Assembly (NCBI GenBank): GCA_947499955.1
Contig: CANMQI010000004.1
Coordinates: 425,289-489,288, forward strand
DNA: 64,000 nt
Reading direction: 5' to 3'
Origin: an uncultured Granulosicoccus sp.
Lineage (GTDB): Bacteria > Pseudomonadota > Gammaproteobacteria > Granulosicoccales > Granulosicoccaceae
The notes under the pieces are model-generated. The model made no database searches, was not told the DNA's origin, and was given only the letters and a program-made list of their open reading frames with translations. Within the stretch, counting starts at the first letter, position 1, and every line of letters starts with the position of its first letter. Both the position numbers and the translations under genes were made by a program. Shown one piece after another: positions 7,771-15,646 of the stretch.

Positions 7771-9288
7771 TCAGGCTTCACCGGCAGGCATGTCCGTGAT
7801 GCGACGTGCCTTGAGCAGGTTCTGCACGCCGCTGAACGCTGCCCATATCAGCAGAAATGCAGACAGGGCCAGTATGGAGCCTGTCAGTGGGTCGGCAATC
7901 AGACGGTACGGATCGCCTCGGGCCAGCAGCATGGCGCGGCGCAGATTTTCCTCCAGCATGGGCCCCAGCACAAAGCCCAGTATCAAGGGCGCCGCGGAAT
8001 AACCGACACGCTGGAACAGGTAGCCCAGACCGCCGAAGATCACGACGAGGCCGACATCGAAGACGCTGGTTCTCATGCTGAAGACGCCGATGCAGATCAG
8101 CGCGATCACCACGGGATAGATGTATTTGTAGGGAAACTGAAGCACCTTTACCCACAGGCCGATCAGAGGGATATTGAGCACCAGCAGAAAGAAGTTGCCG
8201 ATCCAGAAGCTGGCAATGAGCCCCCAGAAGATGGTGGGGTGGTCCGAGACCAGCAAGGGGCCCGGCGTGATACCGTGAATCATCAACGCGCCGAGCATGA
8301 TAGACATGGTGGCGCTTCCGGGTATGCCGATGGTCAAGGTGGGAATGAAGGCCGTCTGTGCCGCGGCGTTGTTGGCAGATTCCGGCGCGGCAACACCTTC
8401 CATGGCACCGTTACCAAAGCGCGACTTGTCCTTCGCCAGTCGAACCTCGGTGGAATAGGCCAGGAATGAGGCGATGACAGTGCCGGCTCCGGGTAATGCA
8501 CCGAGGAATCCGCCAATGGAGCTGCCGCGTGCCATCGGCGCGAAGGTCTTGCGCATATCGTCTCGCGTCGGCAGCATGCTGCGCATCGATACCTTTTCCA
8601 TGATCTTGCGTTTGCTGGCTTCGCGGACTGAACTGATTACTTCCGCCACACCGAACAGGCCCATGGCGATGGCCACCAGGCTGACGCCGTCGCGCAGCTC
8701 GAGAAAGCCGAAGGTGTAACGGAATTCACCCGAGGTCACGTCGGTACCTACTGTTCCCAGCAGCAGACCCAACACGACCATGATGAGAGATTTGAGCATG
8801 GATCCCCCACCGACGGTCACGGCAGCCACCAGACCGAGCAGCATCAGCGCAAAGTAGTCACCTGCCCCGAAACTCAGCCCAATGCGTGCAATGGCAGGTC
8901 CGAAACACATCAGTGCCACAACACCGACCGAGCCGCCGACGAATGAGGCGATGGCAGTAATGAACAATGCCACTCCGGCACGCCCCTGCTTGGCCATGGG
9001 GTTGCCATCCAGGCAGGTGACGGCTGCCGAAGGTGTCCCCGGAAGATTCAGCAGAATCGAGGCGATGGATCCGCCATATTCTCCACCGTAGTAGATACCG
9101 GCCAGCATGATGAGCGCTGTCGTGGGTTCCAGGTAGAACGACATCGGCAACAGCATCGAGATGGCAGCCAGCGAGCCGAGCCCGGGCAAGACGCCGATGA
9201 AGGTGCCGAGGAAAACGCCAATGAAGCAATAGAAGAGGTTTTCCGGCGTAAAGGCCGTTGCAAAACCCAGAATGATGTTCTCGAGCAT
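7771..9288 (-). CDS. tctA: Tripartite tricarboxylate transporter, large membrane subunit (TctA)
   Basis: A 505-residue polytopic inner-membrane protein with the length and about a dozen hydrophobic segments expected for TctA. The conserved glycine/proline-rich loop GVLPGLGSLAAISMLLPMSF follows the first membrane segment and its internal repeat PGAGTVIASF occurs near residue 265. With TctB and the periplasmic receptor it forms a secondary, binding-protein-dependent importer for carboxylates. It begins 3 bp after the tctB stop, so the two are one transcript. The likely ligand is the acid degraded by the adjacent CoA enzymes. Confidence 0.93.
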   Translation of the reverse strand: MLENIILGFATAFTPENLFYCFIGVFLGTFIGVLPGLGSLAAISMLLPMSFYLEPTTALIMLAGIYYGGEYGGSIASILLNLPGTPSAAVTCLDGNPMAKQGRAGVALFITAIASFVGGSVGVVALMCFGPAIARIGLSFGAGDYFALMLLGLVAAVTVGGGSMLKSLIMVVLGLLLGTVGTDVTSGEFRYTFGFLELRDGVSLVAIAMGLFGVAEVISSVREASKRKIMEKVSMRSMLPTRDDMRKTFAPMARGSSIGGFLGALPGAGTVIASFLAYSTEVRLAKDKSRFGNGAMEGVAAPESANNAAAQTAFIPTLTIGIPGSATMSIMLGALMIHGITPGPLLVSDHPTIFWGLIASFWIGNFFLLVLNIPLIGLWVKVLQFPYKYIYPVVIALICIGVFSMRTSVFDVGLVVIFGGLGYLFQRVGYSAAPLILGFVLGPMLEENLRRAMLLARGDPYRLIADPLTGSILALSAFLLIWAAFSGVQNLLKARRITDMPAGEA

Positions 9289-9291
9289 GAC

Positions 9292-9732
9292 TCAGATTCC
9301 GAACTGAAACAGTGGCAGGCTCATGCCGAGAAACCGTGAAAAAAGCAGATAGGCCGCCAGGGAGATGGTTGCGGCAAGCATCAGTGCGGGTAGCCATCCG
9401 AAGTTGCGCTCGGACAGCGTTGTCAAACCGATAACGGCAAGGAAAGCCGGGATCATGCCGAACAGGTGCATCGTGACCGCAAAGGCTGCAACGGCGCTCA
9501 GAATGGCAATCAGCGGACGCCAGTCGAGGTGTTGAACTTCAGGCTTGAGCAGCGAGGATATAATTTCACACAGGGCCAGTATCGTCAGGATGGCTGAGAG
9601 AACAAGCGGGAAATATCCGGGCCCCATTCGTCGGGCTGTTCCGAACTCGAACCCCAGTCCGATAATGAAGGCGGCTATACCGATCAGCGCCAGAATGGCT
9701 GCGACGACAAGCCGGACGGAAACGATGGTCAT
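9292..9732 (-). CDS. tctB: Tripartite tricarboxylate transporter, small membrane subunit (TctB)
   Basis: A 146-residue protein with four predicted membrane helices, matching TctB, the small permease subunit that pairs with TctA. The MTIVSVRL start was preferred because an upstream in-frame TTG start has no ribosome-binding site and would run into the hairpin after the receptor gene. The order receptor-TctB-TctA on the reverse strand is the standard one. The sequence is poorly conserved, as is normal, so identity rests on length, topology and neighbours. Confidence 0.88.
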   Translation of the reverse strand: MTIVSVRLVVAAILALIGIAAFIIGLGFEFGTARRMGPGYFPLVLSAILTILALCEIISSLLKPEVQHLDWRPLIAILSAVAAFAVTMHLFGMIPAFLAVIGLTTLSERNFGWLPALMLAATISLAAYLLFSRFLGMSLPLFQFGI

Positions 9733-9770
9733 CCGTTGATTCCAGAGTTGCAGTTGATACAAGTGGTAGA

Positions 9771-9790
9771 GAGGCGGCTATCGCCGCCTC
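9771..9790. repeat. Stem-loop between TctC and TctB genes
   Basis: GAGGCGGC and GCCGCCTC form a perfect 8-bp stem around a four-base loop, starting seven bases after the tctC stop. Hairpins at this position usually protect the binding-protein mRNA or reduce read-through, so that receptor is made in excess over permease. Similar hairpins follow the three other Tct or sugar-type receptor genes in this window. Confidence 0.7.
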
Positions 9791-9796
9791 CGGGAG

Positions 9797-10792
9797 TCAC
9801 TTTTTCTTGACCTCGGCATCGGCAATCACGCCAATCCATTTCGTGCGTTCTGTCGAGAGGAACTCGGCCGCCTGCTCGGGAGTCGTCAACGTTGCTGCCA
9901 GGCCCTGCTCTGCGTAGGACGTCAGTACATCCTCATCCTGCATCGCTGCGTTCAGTGCATCGGATAGACGTGTCTGTACGTCGGCAGGTGTTCCTTTCGG
10001 GGTGACCAGCAGGTTCCATAGTGTTGCTGTAAAGCCCTCGTACCCGCTTTCGATCACGGTAGGCACGTCCGGCATGAGCGAAGAACGTTCAGGGGATGAC
10101 ACGGCAAAAGGATAGATACCGCCTGCGCGAACCTGTTCGGCAGCGCCTGGCGTGGTCAACAGCGCAACATCCACATGTCCACCCAGAACATCGTTCATCA
10201 GTGGTGTATTGCCCTGATAGGGAATGTGCAGCATTTCAACGTCAGCGATGCTGAGCAGGTATTCCATGGCCAGATGGCCCGGTGTGCCAACGCCGGAACT
10301 GCCATAGGCCAGATCTTCGGGATTTTCGGCAGCGTGCTGAATGAGCTCTTTCAGGGTCTTTGCCTCCAGTCCGTTACGACCGGCGATCACCAGGCCCAGC
10401 GTGCCCATGACGCCAACGATATCGAGCTGCTCATCGATGTCGTAGCCGGTATCCCGATCCATGGCGGCAAGCAGAATCGATGCGCCCACGCCACTGACGC
10501 CCAGGGTATAGCCGTCCGCGTCAGCATTGGCCACATGGGCGATGCCGACCGTGCCACCGGCGCCGGGTCGGTTTTCCACCAGCACCGGCTGGCCCAGAGT
10601 TTCACTCATGTGTTCAGCCAGAATGCGGGCGACCACATCGGTTGATCCGCCGGGTGGAAAGCCGACGACCAGCGTCACCGGGCGTTCCGGCCAGGATTGC
10701 GCCACGGACGCGGCACTGCCCAGCAAGGCCAGCCCACCAATGAAGCTTGTCGCCACGACACGACGCATGGATTTCCAGAATTTCGCCTGCAT
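9797..10792 (-). CDS. tctC: Tripartite tricarboxylate transporter receptor (TctC/Bug family)
   Basis: A 331-residue periplasmic binding protein of the Bug/TctC family. It starts with a basic N-region and a hydrophobic core, with a signal-peptide cleavage likely near residue 32 (VAQS). The mature start WPERPVTLVVGFPPGGSTD is the family hallmark, in which the PPGGSTD loop binds a carboxylate of the ligand. It is the first gene of the receptor-TctB-TctA operon, with a strong copy of the shared AAGCTA-N6-TAGCTT operator 62 bp upstream of the start. The ligand is unknown. Confidence 0.93.
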   Translation of the reverse strand: MQAKFWKSMRRVVATSFIGGLALLGSAASVAQSWPERPVTLVVGFPPGGSTDVVARILAEHMSETLGQPVLVENRPGAGGTVGIAHVANADADGYTLGVSGVGASILLAAMDRDTGYDIDEQLDIVGVMGTLGLVIAGRNGLEAKTLKELIQHAAENPEDLAYGSSGVGTPGHLAMEYLLSIADVEMLHIPYQGNTPLMNDVLGGHVDVALLTTPGAAEQVRAGGIYPFAVSSPERSSLMPDVPTVIESGYEGFTATLWNLLVTPKGTPADVQTRLSDALNAAMQDEDVLTSYAEQGLAATLTTPEQAAEFLSTERTKWIGVIADAEVKKK

Positions 10793-10854
10793 TCGTTTGA
10801 TCTCCGATCACTTTTCCATGGATAGCCGAAACCTGGCGTCTCGGCTGATTAATT

Positions 10855-10872
10855 AAGCTATACATCTAGCTT
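10855..10872. promoter_or_regulatory. Inverted-repeat operator AAGCTA-N6-TAGCTT before tctC
   Basis: The two six-base arms are identical to those at 3535-3552 and have the same six-base spacing (TACATC here). It is placed upstream of the tctCBA operon. Together with 3535 this is the best evidence that the transporter and the acyl-CoA genes answer to the same regulator. Confidence 0.7.
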
Positions 10873-11237
10873 TTCATACTTCGAGGATCTACACAAGTGA
10901 TGAATGCGACTTGATGGCGTACAGGGAAGTTTGGCCGCACTGTGGTCGAGACAAAGCGGATGCCTCGACCGGGCAAGGTCCAGCGCAGGCACGATGGCTG
11001 TTCACCTGGAGCAACGTGGTCGTGACAGGACTCATGATGATCTCGTCATCGAGCCACTCGGAATCATTCCGGTCATTTGACTCATTCCGCTGGAACTGCA
11101 AAGAGTATTACCGGAAGATTGCGCAGGAAGTTCGAACAGCCCTGCACGGCGCATTTACGAGGGGCTGGCCTCGGTACCGCTTCTACCATCTGGTCTGGCT
11201 TTTTTGCGCCCATTACCCTGATGGTAACAAGCTGTCT
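10873..11237. other. Non-coding gap without a recognised gene
   Basis: About 365 bp between the tctC operator and the AHSA1-like gene. Short open frames exist on both strands but none has a good start, a ribosome-binding site or recognisable similarity. A hydrophobic stretch in one forward frame around 11157-11230 could be a decayed membrane-protein end; this is not strong enough to call. Confidence 0.5.
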
Positions 11238-11702
11238 TCATGCAAGCTGCTGAGCCAGTACGCCCAGTTGGCGGATACACAGCGTCCAGCCATCCACGAA
11301 CCCCATGTCCGCATGCTTCTTCCGGTCTTCATCATTCTGATGCATGGCAGTGGCGGTGTATTGTGTCCCTCCGGGGCGTTGTTCCATTGTGATGATGGCC
11401 GTGAATGGCATATCGTCCTTGTTGGGTCTCCAGCCTCCCTGTAATGCCGATGTCCAGACGATACGCTCGTGCTTCACCACGTCCAGAAAGCAAGCCTCAC
11501 CACCAAATTCACTACCGTCCTCCATGCGCATGGTGGAGTTGAAAGCTCCGCCTGGGCGAAGATCCAGTTGGTGAACGGTAGTCTGGATAGGGGAAGGTGC
11601 CCACCACCTGGCCAGATACTCAGGCTTCTCCCAGGCAAGCCATACCGCCGCGCAAGGGGCCTGGATGAAGTGTGAAACGGAAAGGTCCTTGTGATTGTCC
11701 AT
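11238..11702 (-). CDS. SRPBCC/AHSA1-like domain protein
   Basis: A 154-residue START/Bet v1-fold protein of the AHSA1 (activator of Hsp90 ATPase homologue) type. Family landmarks are an N-terminal SHFIQAPCAAVWLAWEKPE, the WWAPSP motif, the LRPGGAF turn and the C-terminal GFVDGWTLCIRQLG helix. The MDNHKD start was chosen because GGGAGGAGAG lies upstream; a longer start at 11750 overlaps the preceding stop as ATGA and remains possible. Proteins of this type are often carried with ECF sigma factors as small ligand- or stress-response proteins; function here is unknown. It is the last gene of the sigma-factor operon. Confidence 0.88.
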   Translation of the reverse strand: MDNHKDLSVSHFIQAPCAAVWLAWEKPEYLARWWAPSPIQTTVHQLDLRPGGAFNSTMRMEDGSEFGGEACFLDVVKHERIVWTSALQGGWRPNKDDMPFTAIITMEQRPGGTQYTATAMHQNDEDRKKHADMGFVDGWTLCIRQLGVLAQQLA

Positions 11703-11746
11703 GGGGTTCTCTCCTCCCGGTAGATACAGACGTTGAAGAAGTTTCG

Positions 11747-12124
11747 TCATGCGCCAGGCATGGCATCAGCAGACCGGACGACGTCCGGCTGATCGAGTTG
11801 CAGTTGTCGAACCGGTCTGACCTCCACGCAGCCATATCTGGCCGGTGGTATGCCAGCAGCAATCTGTATCGCCTCGTTCAGGTCCTTGGCATCGATCAGA
11901 TAGAAACCGGCCAGCATGTCCTTGGTTTCTGCAAAAGGTCCGTCAAAAACGTCCACTTCGCCCTGCCGGACACGCACTGTCGTGGCCGTATGAGTCGCAT
12001 GCAGTGGTTCGGCTGCCAGCAGCCTCTGGCTTTGTGTAATCTGCTGGGCATAGTCGGCGCAGACGATGTCGCTGCAAGCATTCCAGTTTTCGGCATCCAG
12101 ATAGATGAGGCACAGGTATTTCAT
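11747..12124 (-). CDS. YCII/DGPF domain protein
   Basis: A 125-residue dimeric ferredoxin-like-fold protein of the YCII family. It carries the signature DGPFAETKDMLAGFYLIDAK (the DGPF motif with conserved Lys and Gly) and begins MKYLCLIYLD as usual. The start is supported by GGGAGAG six bases upstream. DGPF proteins are the characteristic genomic partners of ECF42 sigma factors, and one lies two genes upstream. The biochemical activity of these proteins is not established. Confidence 0.88.
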   Translation of the reverse strand: MKYLCLIYLDAENWNACSDIVCADYAQQITQSQRLLAAEPLHATHTATTVRVRQGEVDVFDGPFAETKDMLAGFYLIDAKDLNEAIQIAAGIPPARYGCVEVRPVRQLQLDQPDVVRSADAMPGA

Positions 12125-12144
12125 GAGTGACTCTCCCTTCAATA

Positions 12145-12594
12145 TCATTCGAATTCGACGGCTTTGCCATTGATTGCCCAACTCACACCGTATTGATCGG
12201 TCACCATGCCGAATATCTCTGTCCAGAATGTGGGCTCCAGGGGCATGGTGACCTGCCCATCTTCCGATAGTGCGTTGAATATCTCGCTTGCCTGTTCATT
12301 GTCGTCGAATTGCAGTGCCATCATGACGCCGCTTATCCGTTCACCGGGCATACCGGGAGGCGTATCCCCCGCCATCAACATGGCGCCGCCAGGCAGTTCG
12401 AGACAGGCATGCATGATGCCCTCGCCGCTCGGTACTGAAGACCCCCCACAACCGGTGTCCGAAGAGTCCATTGCAGGGATATCGTCGTAGCTCATCATCG
12501 TCTTGATACGGGCATCAAGCACCTTTTCATAGAATGCGAAGGCCTGTCGTGTGGTTCCATCGAAGGTCAGGTATGGCGTCAAGGTGGTGGACAT
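12145..12594 (-). CDS. VOC superfamily protein, PhnB-like
   Basis: A 149-residue glyoxalase/bleomycin-resistance-fold protein of the PhnB-like subgroup. Recognisable parts are TLTPYLTFDGTTRQAFAFYE at the N-terminus, the CLELPGGAMLMAGDTPPG strand and the closing FGMVTDQYGVSWAIN. The start at MSTTLT has GGAGA five bases upstream. It sits immediately downstream of the sigma-factor gene and is probably co-transcribed with it. Enzymatic activity cannot be predicted; these proteins commonly accompany ECF42 sigma factors. Confidence 0.88.
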   Translation of the reverse strand: MSTTLTPYLTFDGTTRQAFAFYEKVLDARIKTMMSYDDIPAMDSSDTGCGGSSVPSGEGIMHACLELPGGAMLMAGDTPPGMPGERISGVMMALQFDDNEQASEIFNALSEDGQVTMPLEPTFWTEIFGMVTDQYGVSWAINGKAVEFE

Positions 12595-12683
12595 GAGCGT
12601 CTCCGTGTCGGGTTGCGTCAGATTGTTTCTTGCTTCAGATGACAGTCGAATGAGATTGGCAGGTTTCGACAGTGGGCGCAAAA

Positions 12684-13907
12684 TCATTTTTCAATGACCA
12701 GTTCGGAAAGGCGTTGGTGCAGATAGCGGCGTTCGGGCTCATGCCGAATCAGTGAAATTGCCTTGCGGTAATGCTGGCAAGCTTCGTCGATACGGCCGCA
12801 GCGCCGGCATAGATCGGCTGCCGCTGCGAACGCGGGGTGGTAGCCCGGCAACTGCTTGAGCAGTGGTTCGATAAGGTCCATGCTCGCTTCAGGTCCATCA
12901 CGCATGGCGATGGCGACGGCCCGATTCAGCGCAATCACCGGGCTGGGTTCGAAGTGCAGCAGCACGTCGTAGATGCCGATGATCTGATTCCAGTCAGTCG
13001 TGACCAGGCTGTCTGCTTCTCCATGCAGGGCGGCGATGGCAGCCTGCAATGAATAGGCGCCGAAGCCATGCTGCGACAGCGCTTCCTGAGCCAGAGCACT
13101 GCCCTCGGCGATCAAGGTGTGGTTCCAGACCGTACGATCCTGTTCCTCCAAGAGCATCACTTCACCACTTGCCGAGCGTCGCGCTTCACGCCGCGCGTCA
13201 TGCAGGATGAGCAGTGCCAGCAAGCCGATCACCTCGGGTTCCGGCATCAGTTGTCTGAGCAGGCGCGCCAGACGAATGGATTCGTTAATCAGGCTTGCAT
13301 TGTGGCTGGCCTGGCCTTCATTGAACACCAGGTACACGACGCGCAGGACACTCGACAGACGTGCTGGTCGCAGTGCTTCACCCGGCACCTCGTACGGGAT
13401 GCCGGCCGCCTTGATCTTGGCTTTTGCGCGAACAATGCGCTGAGCCAGCGTCGGGGTAGCCAGCAGGAAGGCATCGGCTATGGCCTCGGTGGTCATGCCG
13501 CACACTTCGCGTAATGTAAGAGCAATTTGGGCTGACTGGGTCAGGCTCGGGTGGCAACAGGTGAATATCAGTCGGAGTCGATCGTCTTCGATCTCGCCCG
13601 CCTGCTCTAGCCACTGTTCGACATCGAGTTCGTTGCCGGCCAGGGTCTCGACAGGTATTCCGGCGTCCTCCCAGGCCAGTAGTCGGCGGTCTCGACGTAT
13701 TCTGTCGATGCCCTTGAAGCGACCGGTTGACACCAGCCAGGCAGTCGGATTTGCTGGCACGCCCTGCGTTGGCCACTGTTCCGCCGCCGCTATGAAAGCA
13801 TCATGCAAGGCTTCCTCTGCGACGTCAAAACTACCCAGCAAGCGCACCAGCGTCGAAAACACGCGCCGGCTTTCATTACGGTACAAGTCGTGAAGCAAAT
13901 CATCCAT
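12684..13907 (-). CDS. ECF42-type RNA polymerase sigma factor with C-terminal TPR-like extension
   Basis: A 407-residue sigma-70 family protein. Region 2 spans roughly residues 5-80 (core binding and -10 recognition; AEEALHDAFIAAAEQWP and the RIRRDRR basic patch), and region 4 spans about 110-180 with the helix-turn-helix EVCGMTTEAIADAFLLATPT. The remaining 220 residues are a helical extension (DUF6596/TPR-like) found in the ECF42 group and lacking in ordinary ECF factors. No anti-sigma gene lies nearby; in this group the extension itself is thought to control activity. It heads a four-gene reverse-strand operon with VOC, DGPF and AHSA1-like proteins. Confidence 0.92.
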   Translation of the reverse strand: MDDLLHDLYRNESRRVFSTLVRLLGSFDVAEEALHDAFIAAAEQWPTQGVPANPTAWLVSTGRFKGIDRIRRDRRLLAWEDAGIPVETLAGNELDVEQWLEQAGEIEDDRLRLIFTCCHPSLTQSAQIALTLREVCGMTTEAIADAFLLATPTLAQRIVRAKAKIKAAGIPYEVPGEALRPARLSSVLRVVYLVFNEGQASHNASLINESIRLARLLRQLMPEPEVIGLLALLILHDARREARRSASGEVMLLEEQDRTVWNHTLIAEGSALAQEALSQHGFGAYSLQAAIAALHGEADSLVTTDWNQIIGIYDVLLHFEPSPVIALNRAVAIAMRDGPEASMDLIEPLLKQLPGYHPAFAAAADLCRRCGRIDEACQHYRKAISLIRHEPERRYLHQRLSELVIEK

Positions 13908-14023
13908 ATACCTCAGAGTACAGGGTTCCAGGAGGAATCAGGACTAGTCGGACGCGGGGTATTCCGTGCGAACCTCTCGCAACGTCAGCCAGATGTCCAC
14001 TCGCAGACCCTCATTTGCAGCAC

Positions 14024-15532
14024 TCAGTCGTCCAGTTCGTCCATCAATCGCAGCAACACCGCGTTGGTCCAGCCGAATCCATCCTGCACCTCGTACTCGC
14101 CGCCGCCGGCCAATACGCCCGGCTGCTCCACGTTGTATTTCTCCACCAGTGCCCCCGTGGACTGATAGATCTTCAGGTTGTTGTCTATCCAGCGTCGGGC
14201 TCCGGCTTGCGCTTCCGACTTGAAGCCATAGAGGCTCAGGCCGCGATACACGATCCATTGCAGCGGCGCCCAGCCATTGGGTGAGTCCCATTGCTGGCCG
14301 GTGTCGACAAGCGTTGTCACCCAACCACCGGTCTTCAGGTAGTGTGTATGGATCTGCGCAGCCACCGCTGCCGCCTGTTCAGGCGTTGCCAGCTCGAAGA
14401 ACAACGGGTATGCCCCGGCGAGTGACAAGCTGGGTTTGCAGCTTAGCTCTGGCAGCAGCAGGTCGGCAAAGAAGCCTGCTTCCGTGTCAAAGAACAGGGT
14501 CTGGATGGCCTGTTTTCGCGCAGCTGCTCGTTTTTCGTGGAAGCGCTGCTGAGCACCGTCGCCAGTGTGCTGATAGGCAATTGCCAATACCGTTTCCAGC
14601 TTGTACATCAGGCAGTTCAGATCCACAGGAACCACCTCGGTGGTCTGTATGGTGTTCATGCTCCTGCCATCGGCGAACCAGCGTGAGCTGTAGTCCCAGC
14701 CTGACTCTGCACCAGCACGAATGTCTCGGTAAACCTGCGCAGCTTCCCGCGCGGACTCGGCTGCAAGCTCCGTGTCCTCGACATGACTTTCCTGGCGCGG
14801 TGAACAGGCATCATCCCAGTAGCGATTCAGATAGCTGTTCCCTGCCAGAACCACCCGTCGTGATGCCGGACGGTTCTCGTTCAGCGTATCGGCATCGCTC
14901 ATCCAGAAATCGTACTCACGCTGCAGCTGTGGCAGATATCGTCGGTAGACGCCCAGATCATCGGTGGTCTGTGCCAGCAGCTCCACCATCAGGGCAAAGA
15001 ATGGCGGTTGCGAGCGCGTACAGTAGTAGCTGCGGTTGCCATTGGGAATGAACCCGATCTGATCGATCAGCCAGGCGAAGTTGGTCACCATGTTGTCTAT
15101 CATGTCGACTCGGCCTGAGTCGGCCAGCCCCAGCATGGTGAAGTAGCTGTCCCAGTAGTAGATTTCCCGAAAGCGTCCGCCGGGCACGATATACGGTCTG
15201 GGTAGTGCCAGCAAGGAGCTGTGAGGCTGCACGTCATCCTGCGCCCGGGTCAGCACATCCCAGAGCTGCTCGATATGCTCGCGCACCGGTTTGCGGTTCT
15301 CGGAATGCAGACGCTTGTCATCGCCCTGAGGTAGCGTGAAATGCGATTCCACGAACTGACGCAGGTCGAATTTCGGTAAGCGCCGTTGCTTCAGGAAGTC
15401 AGCGTCAATGTCTGCGGGTTCGCCTCTGGGCACGGCATCGACAAAGGTCTTGGAGTCGCCCAGTAGCTGGCTGTCCTGCACCGCTTGAAACAACTGCGGA
15501 TACAGTTCGTCGGGGGTGTGGATTCGACTCAT
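14024..15532 (-). CDS. treF: Alpha,alpha-trehalase (GH37), probably cytoplasmic
   Basis: A 502-residue glycoside hydrolase family 37 enzyme that hydrolyses trehalose to two glucose molecules. Trehalase signature 1 (PGGRFREIYYWDSY, residues 117-130) and signature 2 (QWDSPNGWAPLQW, about residue 415) are intact, as is the RPASRR-type region. There is no signal peptide, so a TreF-like cytoplasmic location is likely. Length is slightly shorter than E. coli TreF. It is monocistronic in appearance; two GC-rich palindromes lie 25-90 bp upstream of the start and may be regulatory or belong to the preceding terminator. Confidence 0.93.
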   Translation of the reverse strand: MSRIHTPDELYPQLFQAVQDSQLLGDSKTFVDAVPRGEPADIDADFLKQRRLPKFDLRQFVESHFTLPQGDDKRLHSENRKPVREHIEQLWDVLTRAQDDVQPHSSLLALPRPYIVPGGRFREIYYWDSYFTMLGLADSGRVDMIDNMVTNFAWLIDQIGFIPNGNRSYYCTRSQPPFFALMVELLAQTTDDLGVYRRYLPQLQREYDFWMSDADTLNENRPASRRVVLAGNSYLNRYWDDACSPRQESHVEDTELAAESAREAAQVYRDIRAGAESGWDYSSRWFADGRSMNTIQTTEVVPVDLNCLMYKLETVLAIAYQHTGDGAQQRFHEKRAAARKQAIQTLFFDTEAGFFADLLLPELSCKPSLSLAGAYPLFFELATPEQAAAVAAQIHTHYLKTGGWVTTLVDTGQQWDSPNGWAPLQWIVYRGLSLYGFKSEAQAGARRWIDNNLKIYQSTGALVEKYNVEQPGVLAGGGEYEVQDGFGWTNAVLLRLMDELDD

Positions 15533-15556
15533 CTATGCACTCGCTGGCCGCTCATT

Positions 15557-15570
15557 GCCAGCGCGCTGGC
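15557..15570. promoter_or_regulatory. 14-bp perfect palindrome upstream of trehalase
   Basis: GCCAGCG-CGCTGGC is a perfect 14-bp palindrome, 25 bp upstream of the trehalase start. It could be an operator for the trehalase gene. The position is also compatible with an mRNA hairpin in the leader. Confidence 0.4.
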
Positions 15571-15587
15571 AGCGACCTCTGGTTGGT

Positions 15588-15619
15588 TGATTGGCCCACC
15601 AGGTTCTGTGGGCCAATCA
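15588..15619. terminator. 12-bp stem-loop downstream of the AtoE-like gene
   Basis: TGATTGGCCCAC and GTGGGCCAATCA pair perfectly around an eight-base loop. It lies about 30 bases past the stop of the AtoE-like gene. There is no U-tract, but stem strength suggests a terminator or 3'-end stabiliser for that operon. Confidence 0.6.
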
Positions 15620-15646
15620 GAATGATGCACTTGCGTATCGGGGACT

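Noticed and set aside
10911..11444. Forward open frame of 177 codons across the gap before the AHSA1-like gene
   Set aside because: Half of it is antisense to the AHSA1-like gene, and the rest has no family similarity or ribosome-binding site.
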